Source of the DNA: an uncultured bacterium
Lineage (GTDB): Bacteria; Cloacimonadota; Cloacimonadia; Cloacimonadales; Cloacimonadaceae
Reading direction: 5' to 3'
DNA length: 16,323 nt
NCBI GenBank assembly: GCA_937924555.1
Contig: CALDSN010000155.1
Location: 1 to 16,323, forward strand
The position numbers and the translations under genes were made by a program. The number at the start of each line of letters is the position of its first letter. Within the stretch, counting starts at the first letter, position 1. The notes under the pieces are model-generated. The model made no database searches, had not been told where the DNA came from, and was given only the letters and a program-made list of their open reading frames with translations. Positions 6,575-14,023 of the stretch are shown here, piece by piece.

Positions 6575-9500
6575 GCTAAACCCAAGAGAAGCTCAGGAAA
6601 GACAGAAGAAAACCATTGATATGGTGACCAGGCTGTATGTGTATTCCTTAAACAAGGATTCCGAGATAAGCTCCGCAGAAATTGGAATACTATACTCTCT
6701 ACTAACCAATCTCTTCGCGCATGTTGATGTGTCTTGGGAAGCGTATCTAAGAGACATCATTGAAAGTGAATATGAAATTGACGATGTGTTGGACTTTCTG
6801 AACCGCCAATTATCTCAGCTCGATAAAGTCCGTCTACTGCAAAGCTTGGTGATACTCGCTAAAACCGAGGGTGAGATAAGGATATCTGAGATCACCGAGA
6901 TATTGGACTATTGCAAGAAACTAGATCTGAACCCAGATGGATTTATAGCCTTGATAGACTATTTTGAATCCGGCAGTAGCGGTAATATCTCCATCGAATG
7001 CGAGCATTCAGTTTCCCATGTGCGCCATTCTCTGTTCTCTGATTATGTTGTTTTCGGTTCATCATTGAGTGCAGATATCAGATATAGAAACCAATCCCTG
7101 CCTTCATACGACCTTTCTCTGTATGCCATTGACACCCATATCTTTGTGGGAGTTGGCAGCAATTCATCAATGTTGTTAAATGATATGCCGGTAACTCCTA
7201 ACAGCATAGTCCTTTTACATCCAGACAGTAAGGTGTTCCTTGCCGGGATAGGATACTCCTATGCTTGTTTACAGAAGATTTATGAACATCGGGATGCCAA
7301 TGATGAGATAGTATTCCATAAGAGCAGCTATGATTTTATCATTAGTAAGCGGGGTCTCTGGTATTCGGTGTTGATCCGTGGTGGACACATAAGCATAAAC
7401 GACAGGGAAATGCTTCATAACCGCCGAATAGAAATTTACTATGACGATAAAATCCAGATACGAAATTATGCTCCATGGAACCTAACTGTCCTGATTGAGA
7501 ACAGAAGCAGCATAGGCTTGGATGATCTGGTGCCCAAGCAGCTCTTCCTCAATAAAGATAAGGATTACTTCTATATCAACCGCATAGAATCCGAAAAAAG
7601 CATTGTTAGAATTGAATCTACTGATGTTGGTTTCACCATCTACCCCCCGGAAGCTGAGTGGGAAATCTATATCAATCAGGATATATTGGATGATAAACGA
7701 GCTATCACACTAAACTCCGATGTGATTACCATTAACAATCGCAACTTCAGGATAAACAACTTCTATGACCTAATTGAAACACCATTTGAGATTCAATCCC
7801 TAAACCTACAAGATATTAAACACTATTTCTCCGATGGACAACTGGCTTTGGACGGTATTTCATTTGAAGCCAAGAAGGGAGATTTGATAGGGATTTTGGG
7901 GCAAAGTGGTTGTGGTAAATCCACTGTGGTGAAAGTTCTATCCGGAGAGCTGATCCCTACCTATGGACAGTTGCTTATCGATGGTAAAGATTTCTTCCAA
8001 AATGCATCGCATTACCTGGAGTATTTTGGCTATGTCCCTCAGGATGATTTGTTATACCCATATCTTTCGGTGTATGAGAATTTGTGGTATAGGCTTCGAC
8101 TAAGGATGCCTCACATCTCGAAAGCTAGTCTTGACCAGAAGATTCACAACATTCTCCATCAAGTAAATCTGGCGCACCACCGAGATACAAAGGTGGGAGA
8201 TTACAAGAAGAAAAACCTCAGTGGAGGAGAAAGGAAGCGCTTAAACATTGCCCTTGAGCTGCTTTTTGAGCCAACGGTGATTATTTGTGATGAGCCCACC
8301 AGTGGGCTGTCATTCACCGATGCGGAACAGATTGTGGACATCCTAAGTTCATTGACTCAACAGGGTAAGATTGTGATAATAACCATTCACCAGCCAAACA
8401 GCAGCATATTCCGGAAATTCAACCAAGTGCTCCTGATGGATATGGGCGGTAGGATGGCATACTATGGCTCTCCTGTGGATTGCTTTTCGTATTTCGATGA
8501 GGAACTATCCTTAATTACTGTGCGATCTCATGAAATAGAGCGGAAGAAGCTGCTTATGACTTCGGATTTCATGTATGATATTATTGCTTATCCTGAGTAT
8601 AATACTTTCAACGAACCTGTCTATGAGCAGATAAATAAATATATCCAGCCTAAACGCCGTTTTTCTCCAGAGTATTGGAGGGATAAATACAAGCGTAAAA
8701 TGCTCTTTGAACTAATACATCATGAACCGGGAAGAAACCCAAACCCATCTTTGGTAACCAAACGAAAGCGCAGCAAACTTACTTTTTCCTCGTGTATGGA
8801 GCAGATAAGGGGGTTCATCGCTCGAAGCATGAAGATGAAGCTTCGCAACAAAACCAATAACTACATCACTTTTATTCAAGCACCTCTTTTGGGTCTGATC
8901 ATCTCGTTCATTCTTCGCTATACGCCAAACGCGGGTCAATACCGTTATACAGAGAATAATAACATTGGTATCTATGTATTTGTAAGCGTAATTGCTTTCA
9001 TTTTTTTGGGAATCTCCAACAGCATTGAAGAGATAATTGACGAGCGAAAGATCATCATCAGAGAAAGCCAGATGAACCTTAAGATAAGCTTCTATCAGAT
9101 ATCGAAGCTAATCACCCTGTCACTGTTTGTGATAATTCAGGCATTGCTGTATCAAGGGTTGGCAAGCATTGTTCTTGGTATAAGAGGTTTGTTCTGGGTT
9201 AGTGTAGGTTTTCTCTTTCTTTCGGGATTAACTGGCATATCCTTGGGTTTACTGTGTTCGTCCTTCATCAAAGAGAAAAAAGCCATCATAAACCTACTTC
9301 CTTTGCTGCTGATACCACAGATTATCTTTGGAGGGGCTGTTATTGAGTTTGAGCGGATGAATCGTAACTTGACCCTATATTATAAGCACCCGATTCCTGA
9401 GATTGTGCAAGTGATTCCATCCAGGTGGCTCTTTGAAGGGATGGCAACATCTTATGCAAAAAATTCAGCGTTTCACAAATGCATGGCGCGATATGAAAAA

Positions 9501-9830
9501 AAGAAATTGACACAAATGCATAGGTTCAGAGAGGCTGAAATAACTGCTGCTGAATACAGCAGGATTAAATCTGAACTATATTATGAGAATGTTAGGATAG
9601 CCGAGAAATGGAATCCTGATCTGGTGATGAACCATCATTTAAATGCCTCTGTAAGCATGATGGATGGTGAAGTCATGAGCCAAAATCGGGATATGTTCCT
9701 TTCCAGTTACAAAACACTCCATGGTAACTTGGTGAGAACTTGGAATTTCAATGTTGTTGTGATGTTGATGTATCTAATGATATTCAACGGCATCACGGCT
9801 GTAAAACTTAAATATTATTTCAAAGAATAA
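6567..9830 (+). CDS. TerB-like / FHA-like / ABCG-type ABC transporter fusion
   Basis: The 1087-residue half-transporter has, in order: a helical TerB-like domain (about 10-140); beta-rich FHA-like segments (about 150-400), the first with a GSSLSADI...GSNSSMLLND pattern resembling GRSxxNDI...GSTNGTFVNG; an ABCG-class ATPase with Walker A GQSGCGKS (445-452), signature LSGGE (551-555), Walker B VIICDE (571-576) and switch His608; and a six-helix ABC-2 permease (about 760-1087) with a large loop (about 930-1060) between the last two helices. Usual FHA phosphothreonine contacts (Arg, Ser, His) appear lost. The order after the TerB part recalls mycobacterial Rv1747. It probably exports a lipid or cell-wall substrate; the substrate is unknown. 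ATG 6567 overlaps the DUF2851 stop; in-frame GTG 6537 or ATG 6540 are alternatives. Confidence 0.88.
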   Translation: MTKLNPREAQERQKKTIDMVTRLYVYSLNKDSEISSAEIGILYSLLTNLFAHVDVSWEAYLRDIIESEYEIDDVLDFLNRQLSQLDKVRLLQSLVILAKTEGEIRISEITEILDYCKKLDLNPDGFIALIDYFESGSSGNISIECEHSVSHVRHSLFSDYVVFGSSLSADIRYRNQSLPSYDLSLYAIDTHIFVGVGSNSSMLLNDMPVTPNSIVLLHPDSKVFLAGIGYSYACLQKIYEHRDANDEIVFHKSSYDFIISKRGLWYSVLIRGGHISINDREMLHNRRIEIYYDDKIQIRNYAPWNLTVLIENRSSIGLDDLVPKQLFLNKDKDYFYINRIESEKSIVRIESTDVGFTIYPPEAEWEIYINQDILDDKRAITLNSDVITINNRNFRINNFYDLIETPFEIQSLNLQDIKHYFSDGQLALDGISFEAKKGDLIGILGQSGCGKSTVVKVLSGELIPTYGQLLIDGKDFFQNASHYLEYFGYVPQDDLLYPYLSVYENLWYRLRLRMPHISKASLDQKIHNILHQVNLAHHRDTKVGDYKKKNLSGGERKRLNIALELLFEPTVIICDEPTSGLSFTDAEQIVDILSSLTQQGKIVIITIHQPNSSIFRKFNQVLLMDMGGRMAYYGSPVDCFSYFDEELSLITVRSHEIERKKLLMTSDFMYDIIAYPEYNTFNEPVYEQINKYIQPKRRFSPEYWRDKYKRKMLFELIHHEPGRNPNPSLVTKRKRSKLTFSSCMEQIRGFIARSMKMKLRNKTNNYITFIQAPLLGLIISFILRYTPNAGQYRYTENNNIGIYVFVSVIAFIFLGISNSIEEIIDERKIIIRESQMNLKISFYQISKLITLSLFVIIQALLYQGLASIVLGIRGLFWVSVGFLFLSGLTGISLGLLCSSFIKEKKAIINLLPLLLIPQIIFGGAVIEFERMNRNLTLYYKHPIPEIVQVIPSRWLFEGMATSYAKNSAFHKCMARYEKKKLTQMHRFREAEITAAEYSRIKSELYYENVRIAEKWNPDLVMNHHLNASVSMMDGEVMSQNRDMFLSSYKTLHGNLVRTWNFNVVVMLMYLMIFNGITAVKLKYYFKE

Positions 9831-9840
9831 GGAGAGACTA

Positions 9841-10638
9841 ATGAAGACAAGAATGATCATCGTGTTAATTGCATTGACGTTAGTTGCAATTGTAGGATGT
9901 AAGAAGAAAGCTGAAACGCTGCCCCAAGAAGAGGTAAGCGAAGCGATAACCACTTATGCTCCTCTACCCACTTTCAAGGAAGTGTTCCGTGTATTGGATC
10001 AGCTTCAGGTAAAGGACATCTCCGCTGCAATCCCCTCCACCCTGTATAAGGCAAAGCAGGAAGAAGTGCGTAACGCATTTTCTCTCGGACTTTTAACTGC
10101 TGATGCTACATTGGCAGCAAAAGGCAGAAACAAAACCCGTTTGGCAGATATCTCCGCTCAAATGATGAATCTTACAACTCTTATCGGTTTGGAAAGCGAA
10201 GTTAACCAGATGGGTGCAGATATCAAGAGCTTAATAGAAAAAGAGAACTGGACAGAACTCGAAACAGCCCTTGATGTTCACAAGAAGAAAGTGGAAGATA
10301 AACTTTGGGATAGTGAAAGCTATGACAATTATACCCTTATGTTGATGGGTGGCTGGGTGGAAGCTGCCAATAGAGTAGCATGGCTGCTGAAACAAAACTA
10401 CAAGGTGGAAAGAACTCAGGTTCTTGACCAGAAAGGAACATTTAACAGTCTCTTGGGTAATCTGAAGCAAATTAAAACAGAGCATATCGTGAATCAACCC
10501 GAGTTTAAAGAGGCTCTAGCCCTTGTAGAAAAGGTAAAAGCAGTAATTGATGCGGATAACAACAAGACCTATACGGCAGCTCAATTGGATGAGATAATTA
10601 AATTGACAGACCAGGTTAAAGCAGCCTTCCAAAAATAA
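9841..10638 (+). CDS. Predicted lipoprotein of unknown function
   Basis: The 265-residue product begins with a type II signal peptide: basic MKTR, hydrophobic core, and lipobox IVGC with Cys20 as the lipidated residue, followed by KKK. The mature part is almost wholly helical, rich in Lys, Glu and Leu, with only one Trp-rich spot (LMLMGGWVEAANRVAWLL, about 163-180). I recognise no family. A Shine-Dalgarno GGAGAG (9831-9836) begins directly after the ABC transporter stop and gives good spacing to ATG 9841, so the gene is probably cotranscribed with the exporter. It may be a periplasmic or outer-membrane partner of the exporter or of the membrane cassette downstream. A strong hairpin follows it. 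Confidence 0.8.
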   Translation: MKTRMIIVLIALTLVAIVGCKKKAETLPQEEVSEAITTYAPLPTFKEVFRVLDQLQVKDISAAIPSTLYKAKQEEVRNAFSLGLLTADATLAAKGRNKTRLADISAQMMNLTTLIGLESEVNQMGADIKSLIEKENWTELETALDVHKKKVEDKLWDSESYDNYTLMLMGGWVEAANRVAWLLKQNYKVERTQVLDQKGTFNSLLGNLKQIKTEHIVNQPEFKEALALVEKVKAVIDADNNKTYTAAQLDEIIKLTDQVKAAFQK

Positions 10639-10646
10639 CATTTAGC

Positions 10647-10672
10647 TAAGGGGTGCCACACGGCACCCCTTA
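10647..10672 (+). terminator. Strong hairpin between the lipoprotein gene and the membrane cassette
   Basis: TAAGGGGTGCC (10647-10657) and GGCACCCCTTA (10662-10672) form a perfect 11-bp stem with the loop ACAC. It is followed by only a short T4 (10675-10678). The weak T tract suggests partial termination or a 3'-end stabiliser. The Shine-Dalgarno AAGGAT of the next gene starts at 10681, so some readthrough may feed the cassette. Confidence 0.65.
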
Positions 10673-10689
10673 ACTTTTCTAAGGATGAT

Positions 10690-11790
10690 ATGAAAGCAAT
10701 TTGTCTCACCATACTTATAGGATTTTTGTTTGTACTTCCCCTGATGGCAGCCACAGATTTTTACATACAAGATGTTCCTTGGGACGAGGGGAAAGCGTTG
10801 AACCTCCTCTGGGATACAGATGCTGATTCGGTGCTAATCCAAAAAGCTGATTCAGCTGGAGTGTGGCAACCCATATTCTTGGGTAATAGCACTCCTTCTT
10901 CTTACACAGATAGAGACCTCGTGCCAAACAAGACCTATCGTTATCGCTTTACCTCGATTCCAATGGCGGTGGATAGCTCATTTGTAACTGCGGAAGCCCG
11001 CCCGTTGGAGCAATGGTTTTACCTTCATAAGCTATCATACCTATTGATTCTACTTATCATCAGCATTGCCATTGTGTTTTACATTCAAACTGCGCGTAGA
11101 GGAAAGGACTATTTCATTCGCAGAATAAGTGGTTTGGACTCTATGGAAGAAGCCGTTGGCAGAGCAACTGAGAAGGGAAAACCCATTTTATTCGTCCCGG
11201 GCATCGGTGATCTGGACGATATCCAGACTATTGCCAGCCTGACTATTTTGAGTCATTTGGCTCAGAAATCTGCCGAATATGACACGGAACTGATTGTCCC
11301 CTGCAGATTCTCAATGGTTCTTTCTGCTGCAAGAGAAGTGGTTAGAGAAGCTTATCTTAAAGTTGGCAAACCGGATGCTTACAAAGAGGACAGAATCTTC
11401 TATCTAACTGACGACCAATTTGGATATGTGGCAGGTATTGATGGAATCATGGTTCGTGAACAGCCTGCGGCAAACTTCTTTTTGGGCAGTTTCTATGCAG
11501 AGTCCCTGATACTGGCTGAGACGGGGTATAACACGGGAGCTATTCAAACTTCAGGCACCGCACAAGCCAGTCAGCTACCTTTCTTTGTGGTTTCCTGTGA
11601 TTACACTTTGATTGGTGAAGAGCTTTTTGCCGCTTCTGCATATTTGTCGCGTGACCCGCAACAATTGGGCAGTCTCAAAGGGCACGATTTTGGTAAGGTC
11701 TTGGTTATCATCCTCATAATCTTGGGAGTTATCACGGAAATGATAGGTTGGCATTGGTTCAAGATATTCTTTGAGGGGGTGCAATCATGA
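10690..11790 (+). CDS. DUF6754-like membrane protein with a fibronectin III-like outer domain
   Basis: The 366 residues read as: signal peptide (1 to about 20, LPLMA), an extracytoplasmic beta domain with a fibronectin type III look (about 27-100, including LLWDTDADSVLIQK and PNKTYRYRF), a membrane helix (117-133) followed by basic RRGKDYFIRR that marks the cytoplasmic side, an alpha/beta domain (about 145-330), and a C-terminal helix (336-353). Inner-domain motifs include PILFVPGIGDLDD (165-177), FGYVAGIDGIM (244-254) and TSGTAQASQLPFF (287-299). This architecture matches what I know as DUF6754 proteins, whose function is not established. AAGGAT upstream supports ATG 10690. Its TGA overlaps the next ATG (ATGA), heading a four-gene cassette. 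Confidence 0.75.
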   Translation: MKAICLTILIGFLFVLPLMAATDFYIQDVPWDEGKALNLLWDTDADSVLIQKADSAGVWQPIFLGNSTPSSYTDRDLVPNKTYRYRFTSIPMAVDSSFVTAEARPLEQWFYLHKLSYLLILLIISIAIVFYIQTARRGKDYFIRRISGLDSMEEAVGRATEKGKPILFVPGIGDLDDIQTIASLTILSHLAQKSAEYDTELIVPCRFSMVLSAAREVVREAYLKVGKPDAYKEDRIFYLTDDQFGYVAGIDGIMVREQPAANFFLGSFYAESLILAETGYNTGAIQTSGTAQASQLPFFVVSCDYTLIGEELFAASAYLSRDPQQLGSLKGHDFGKVLVIILIILGVITEMIGWHWFKIFFEGVQS

Positions 11791-12485
11791 AGCGCAATCT
11801 TCCTCTCTTCTTCGCTTTCTTTTGTGGAATCCTGGTCATAGTTTCGGAGTTTATTCCCCATCGCCCCTTCAGCATGATGATCCAAACACTTCAAGATTGG
11901 TTTATGATAATCTCAGGTTTTGCGATTCTCCTCGGACAGATAAGTCTCTTTCAATCCAACTTGGCAAAGATACAACAAAGAGAAAGCGGCTGGATGTACT
12001 ATCTGGCAGGTCTTATCAGTTTCATCATTATGCTCTTGGTTGGCATATTCTGGGGTACTCAAGAAACTGGTGGTCTTTTTGGTCATGGTGCCAATATCCA
12101 AGCTGCAATGGGTTCTAAGCCATTCGATTACCTTTTTGACTATGCCTACCAACCACTCTCGGCCACGATGTTTTCCCTGTTAGCATTCTTCATTGCCTCA
12201 GCAGCGTATCGTGCTTTTATAATTCGTAGTTTTGAATCTAACCTTTTAATGATTACGGCTATCATTGTGATCTTGGGCAGAACCAGCTTGGGCGGTATGT
12301 TAACATCTTGGTTACCTGAATCTTTGAAATTCTGGCACCTGCCAAACCTCAGTGATTTCATTATGGAGTATCCCAATTCCGCTGCACAAAGAGCCATTAT
12401 GATCAGTGCAGCACTGGGTATAATTGGGAGCAGCCTAAGAATCATCTTGGGCATCGAAAGATCATATTTGGGGAGTGATAAATGA
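11787..12485 (+). CDS. Polytopic membrane protein, second gene of the cassette
   Basis: The product has 232 residues and about six predicted membrane helices (near 5-22, 36-55, 69-90, 124-145, 150-166 and 203-224). The segment around DYAYQPLSATMFSLLAFFIA (about 117-136) looks like the most family-like region, with a short re-entrant-like stretch GGLFGHG before it. I recognise no transporter or enzyme signature. It overlaps the preceding gene by four bases (ATGA at 11787) and the following gene by four bases (ATGA at 12482), so it is almost certainly made stoichiometrically with them. An integral subunit of an envelope complex is the simplest reading. A second frame at 11771-12118 is spurious. 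Confidence 0.75.
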   Translation: MKRNLPLFFAFFCGILVIVSEFIPHRPFSMMIQTLQDWFMIISGFAILLGQISLFQSNLAKIQQRESGWMYYLAGLISFIIMLLVGIFWGTQETGGLFGHGANIQAAMGSKPFDYLFDYAYQPLSATMFSLLAFFIASAAYRAFIIRSFESNLLMITAIIVILGRTSLGGMLTSWLPESLKFWHLPNLSDFIMEYPNSAAQRAIMISAALGIIGSSLRIILGIERSYLGSDK

Positions 12486-13315
12486 GTGCTGTAAGCAGTT
12501 CACAAGTAGAACGCCGTATTGTCTTTTTGCTGCTGCTAATTGCAGTTGCCCTGCCTTTAATCTTTCCCTTGGGTTGGAAGACAGAAGTATCAAATTACTC
12601 CAAACTTGCTTGGAATCTAATACAATCTGCTCCTGATTCGTCTGTGGCAATCTTTTCCTTTGATTATGATCCCTCCTCAATGACAGAATTGCAGCCAATG
12701 GCGGAAGCAATGTTAGATCACGCATTCTCACGCAATCATCGAGTTTTAGTAATGGCTCTTTGGCCCCAAGGTATGCAGATGGCAGAACAAGCCTTTTCCA
12801 AGATACTGGCTAAGTATCCAGATAAGAGATACGGAATTGATTATGCTTATATGGGATACAAAGTTGCCGGTATTGTCGCTATCCAATCTATGGGAAAAAA
12901 TATGGCAGAAGTTTTCCCAGCTGATCTATCTGGCACAAAATACCAAGATATCCCGATGCTCCATGATGTGAAAACATTGAAGGACATAGCTTATATCAAT
13001 TCGCTTTCAACAGGTGTCCCCGGAATAAAAGAATGGGTTATGGCAGCTAGAGATGTATATCAAACCCCTGTAACGGGCGGGACAACTGCGGTTAGTGCAC
13101 CGGGATTGATACCCTATGTAAACAGCCAACAACAGCTATTTGGCTTATTGGGCGGACTTAAAGCTGCCTCCGAATATGAATCTCTTATCGATGTTATCGG
13201 TCCTGCTACGGTTAAGATGGACTCTCAATCGGTTGCCCACATCCTGATTTTGTTTCTCATCGCAGTTGGCAACATCAAAGCACTAAGAGCAAGGAAGAGG
13301 GGGCACAATGAGTAA
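12482..13315 (+). CDS. Two-helix membrane protein with a large soluble domain, third gene of the cassette
   Basis: The 277-residue product has an N-terminal helix (13-30) preceded by VERR and a C-terminal helix (about 251-267) followed by LRARKRG. By the positive-inside rule both ends face the cytoplasm and the middle domain (about 35-245) is outside the membrane. That domain has alternating strands and helices: SVAIFSFDYDP (54-64), RVLVMALWPQG (87-97), MGYKVAGIVAIQSM (124-137) and TGGTTAVSAPGLIPY (198-212). By eye it parallels the inner domain of the first cassette protein. No enzyme family is recognised. ATG 12482 overlaps the previous stop; its own TAA (13313-13315) lies inside the next gene's start region. 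Confidence 0.72.
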   Translation: MSAVSSSQVERRIVFLLLLIAVALPLIFPLGWKTEVSNYSKLAWNLIQSAPDSSVAIFSFDYDPSSMTELQPMAEAMLDHAFSRNHRVLVMALWPQGMQMAEQAFSKILAKYPDKRYGIDYAYMGYKVAGIVAIQSMGKNMAEVFPADLSGTKYQDIPMLHDVKTLKDIAYINSLSTGVPGIKEWVMAARDVYQTPVTGGTTAVSAPGLIPYVNSQQQLFGLLGGLKAASEYESLIDVIGPATVKMDSQSVAHILILFLIAVGNIKALRARKRGHNE

Positions 13316-13946
13316 CTTCATGAGCATTTTCGGACTTTGGTTATCCGTTTTCTTCACCTTCAGCATTTTTAGCTTTTTGTACAAGGACAACCCCTTCTAC
13401 AAATTGGCAGAGCAAATATTTGTGGGTCTCTCCGCAGCTTACTGGTTGGTGTATTTATTCTACAGCATAATGCTACCTAACTTGTTCACCAAGCTTGTGC
13501 ATGACTTTAGAGGTAACATCATTCTGCTTATACCCGCAGCTTTGGGGATTATGATGCTCCTTCGCATCTTTCCCAAAACCCAATGGGTAAGTAGATTCCC
13601 TATAGCTATTATGATAGGAACTTCTGCAGGGATAAACATGGTTCGCTACACAAAAAGTGACCTCCTTAGCCAAATCTCTGCGACCATGATAAACCCATTT
13701 GCGTCGTCTTCTCCTTCGATTGTGATGGGCAATATTCTTCTCATTATCGGTACAATCTGTGGAGTTTACTACTTCTATTTCAGTAAGAAACAGGAGGGAA
13801 TATCAGCAGTCCCCTCCAAACTTGGTATTTGGTTTCTCATGATAAGCTTCGGTGCATCCTTTGGCTACACCGTTATGGCACGCATTTCTCTTCTTATTGG
13901 CAGGCTGGAATTTCTGCTAAAAGACTGGCTGCATATTATTAATTGA
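13308..13946 (+). CDS. Polytopic membrane protein, fourth gene of the cassette
   Basis: The 212-residue product has about six membrane helices (near 5-24, 37-57, 70-86, 96-110, 137-155 and 172-193). The N-terminal part NPFYKLAEQIFVGLSAAYWLVYL (28-50) looks the most constrained. No known transporter motif is visible. It starts eight bases before the preceding gene ends (ATG 13308, upstream stop 13313-13315), completing a run of four overlapping genes. GGGGG (13300-13304) just upstream may serve as a poor ribosome site. The stop TGA (13944-13946) overlaps a predicted promoter for the next unit, marking the cassette end. Function unknown. Confidence 0.72.
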   Translation: MSNFMSIFGLWLSVFFTFSIFSFLYKDNPFYKLAEQIFVGLSAAYWLVYLFYSIMLPNLFTKLVHDFRGNIILLIPAALGIMMLLRIFPKTQWVSRFPIAIMIGTSAGINMVRYTKSDLLSQISATMINPFASSSPSIVMGNILLIIGTICGVYYFYFSKKQEGISAVPSKLGIWFLMISFGASFGYTVMARISLLIGRLEFLLKDWLHIIN

Positions 13947-13970
13947 TTTTCTGAGACATTGCACTATGAT
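13943..13970 (+). promoter_or_regulatory. Predicted promoter for the acyl-ACP synthetase/aldolase pair
   Basis: TTGATT (13943-13948), a 16-base spacer, then TATGAT (13965-13970, 5 of 6 matches to the -10 box). The -35 overlaps the stop codon of the upstream cassette. A Shine-Dalgarno AAGGAA (14012-14017) follows before ATG 14024. No terminator is visible between the cassette and this gene, so readthrough is also possible. Confidence 0.5.
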
Positions 13971-14023
13971 ATTTACTGAGGATCTTTGTATCCACTCTAT
14001 ATGATGATTATAAGGAATTAACT

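Noticed and set aside
11771..12118. A + strand 115-residue frame overlapping the second cassette gene
   Set aside because: It is in a different frame from the coupled six-helix gene, has no ribosome site and its composition is unlike a real protein.
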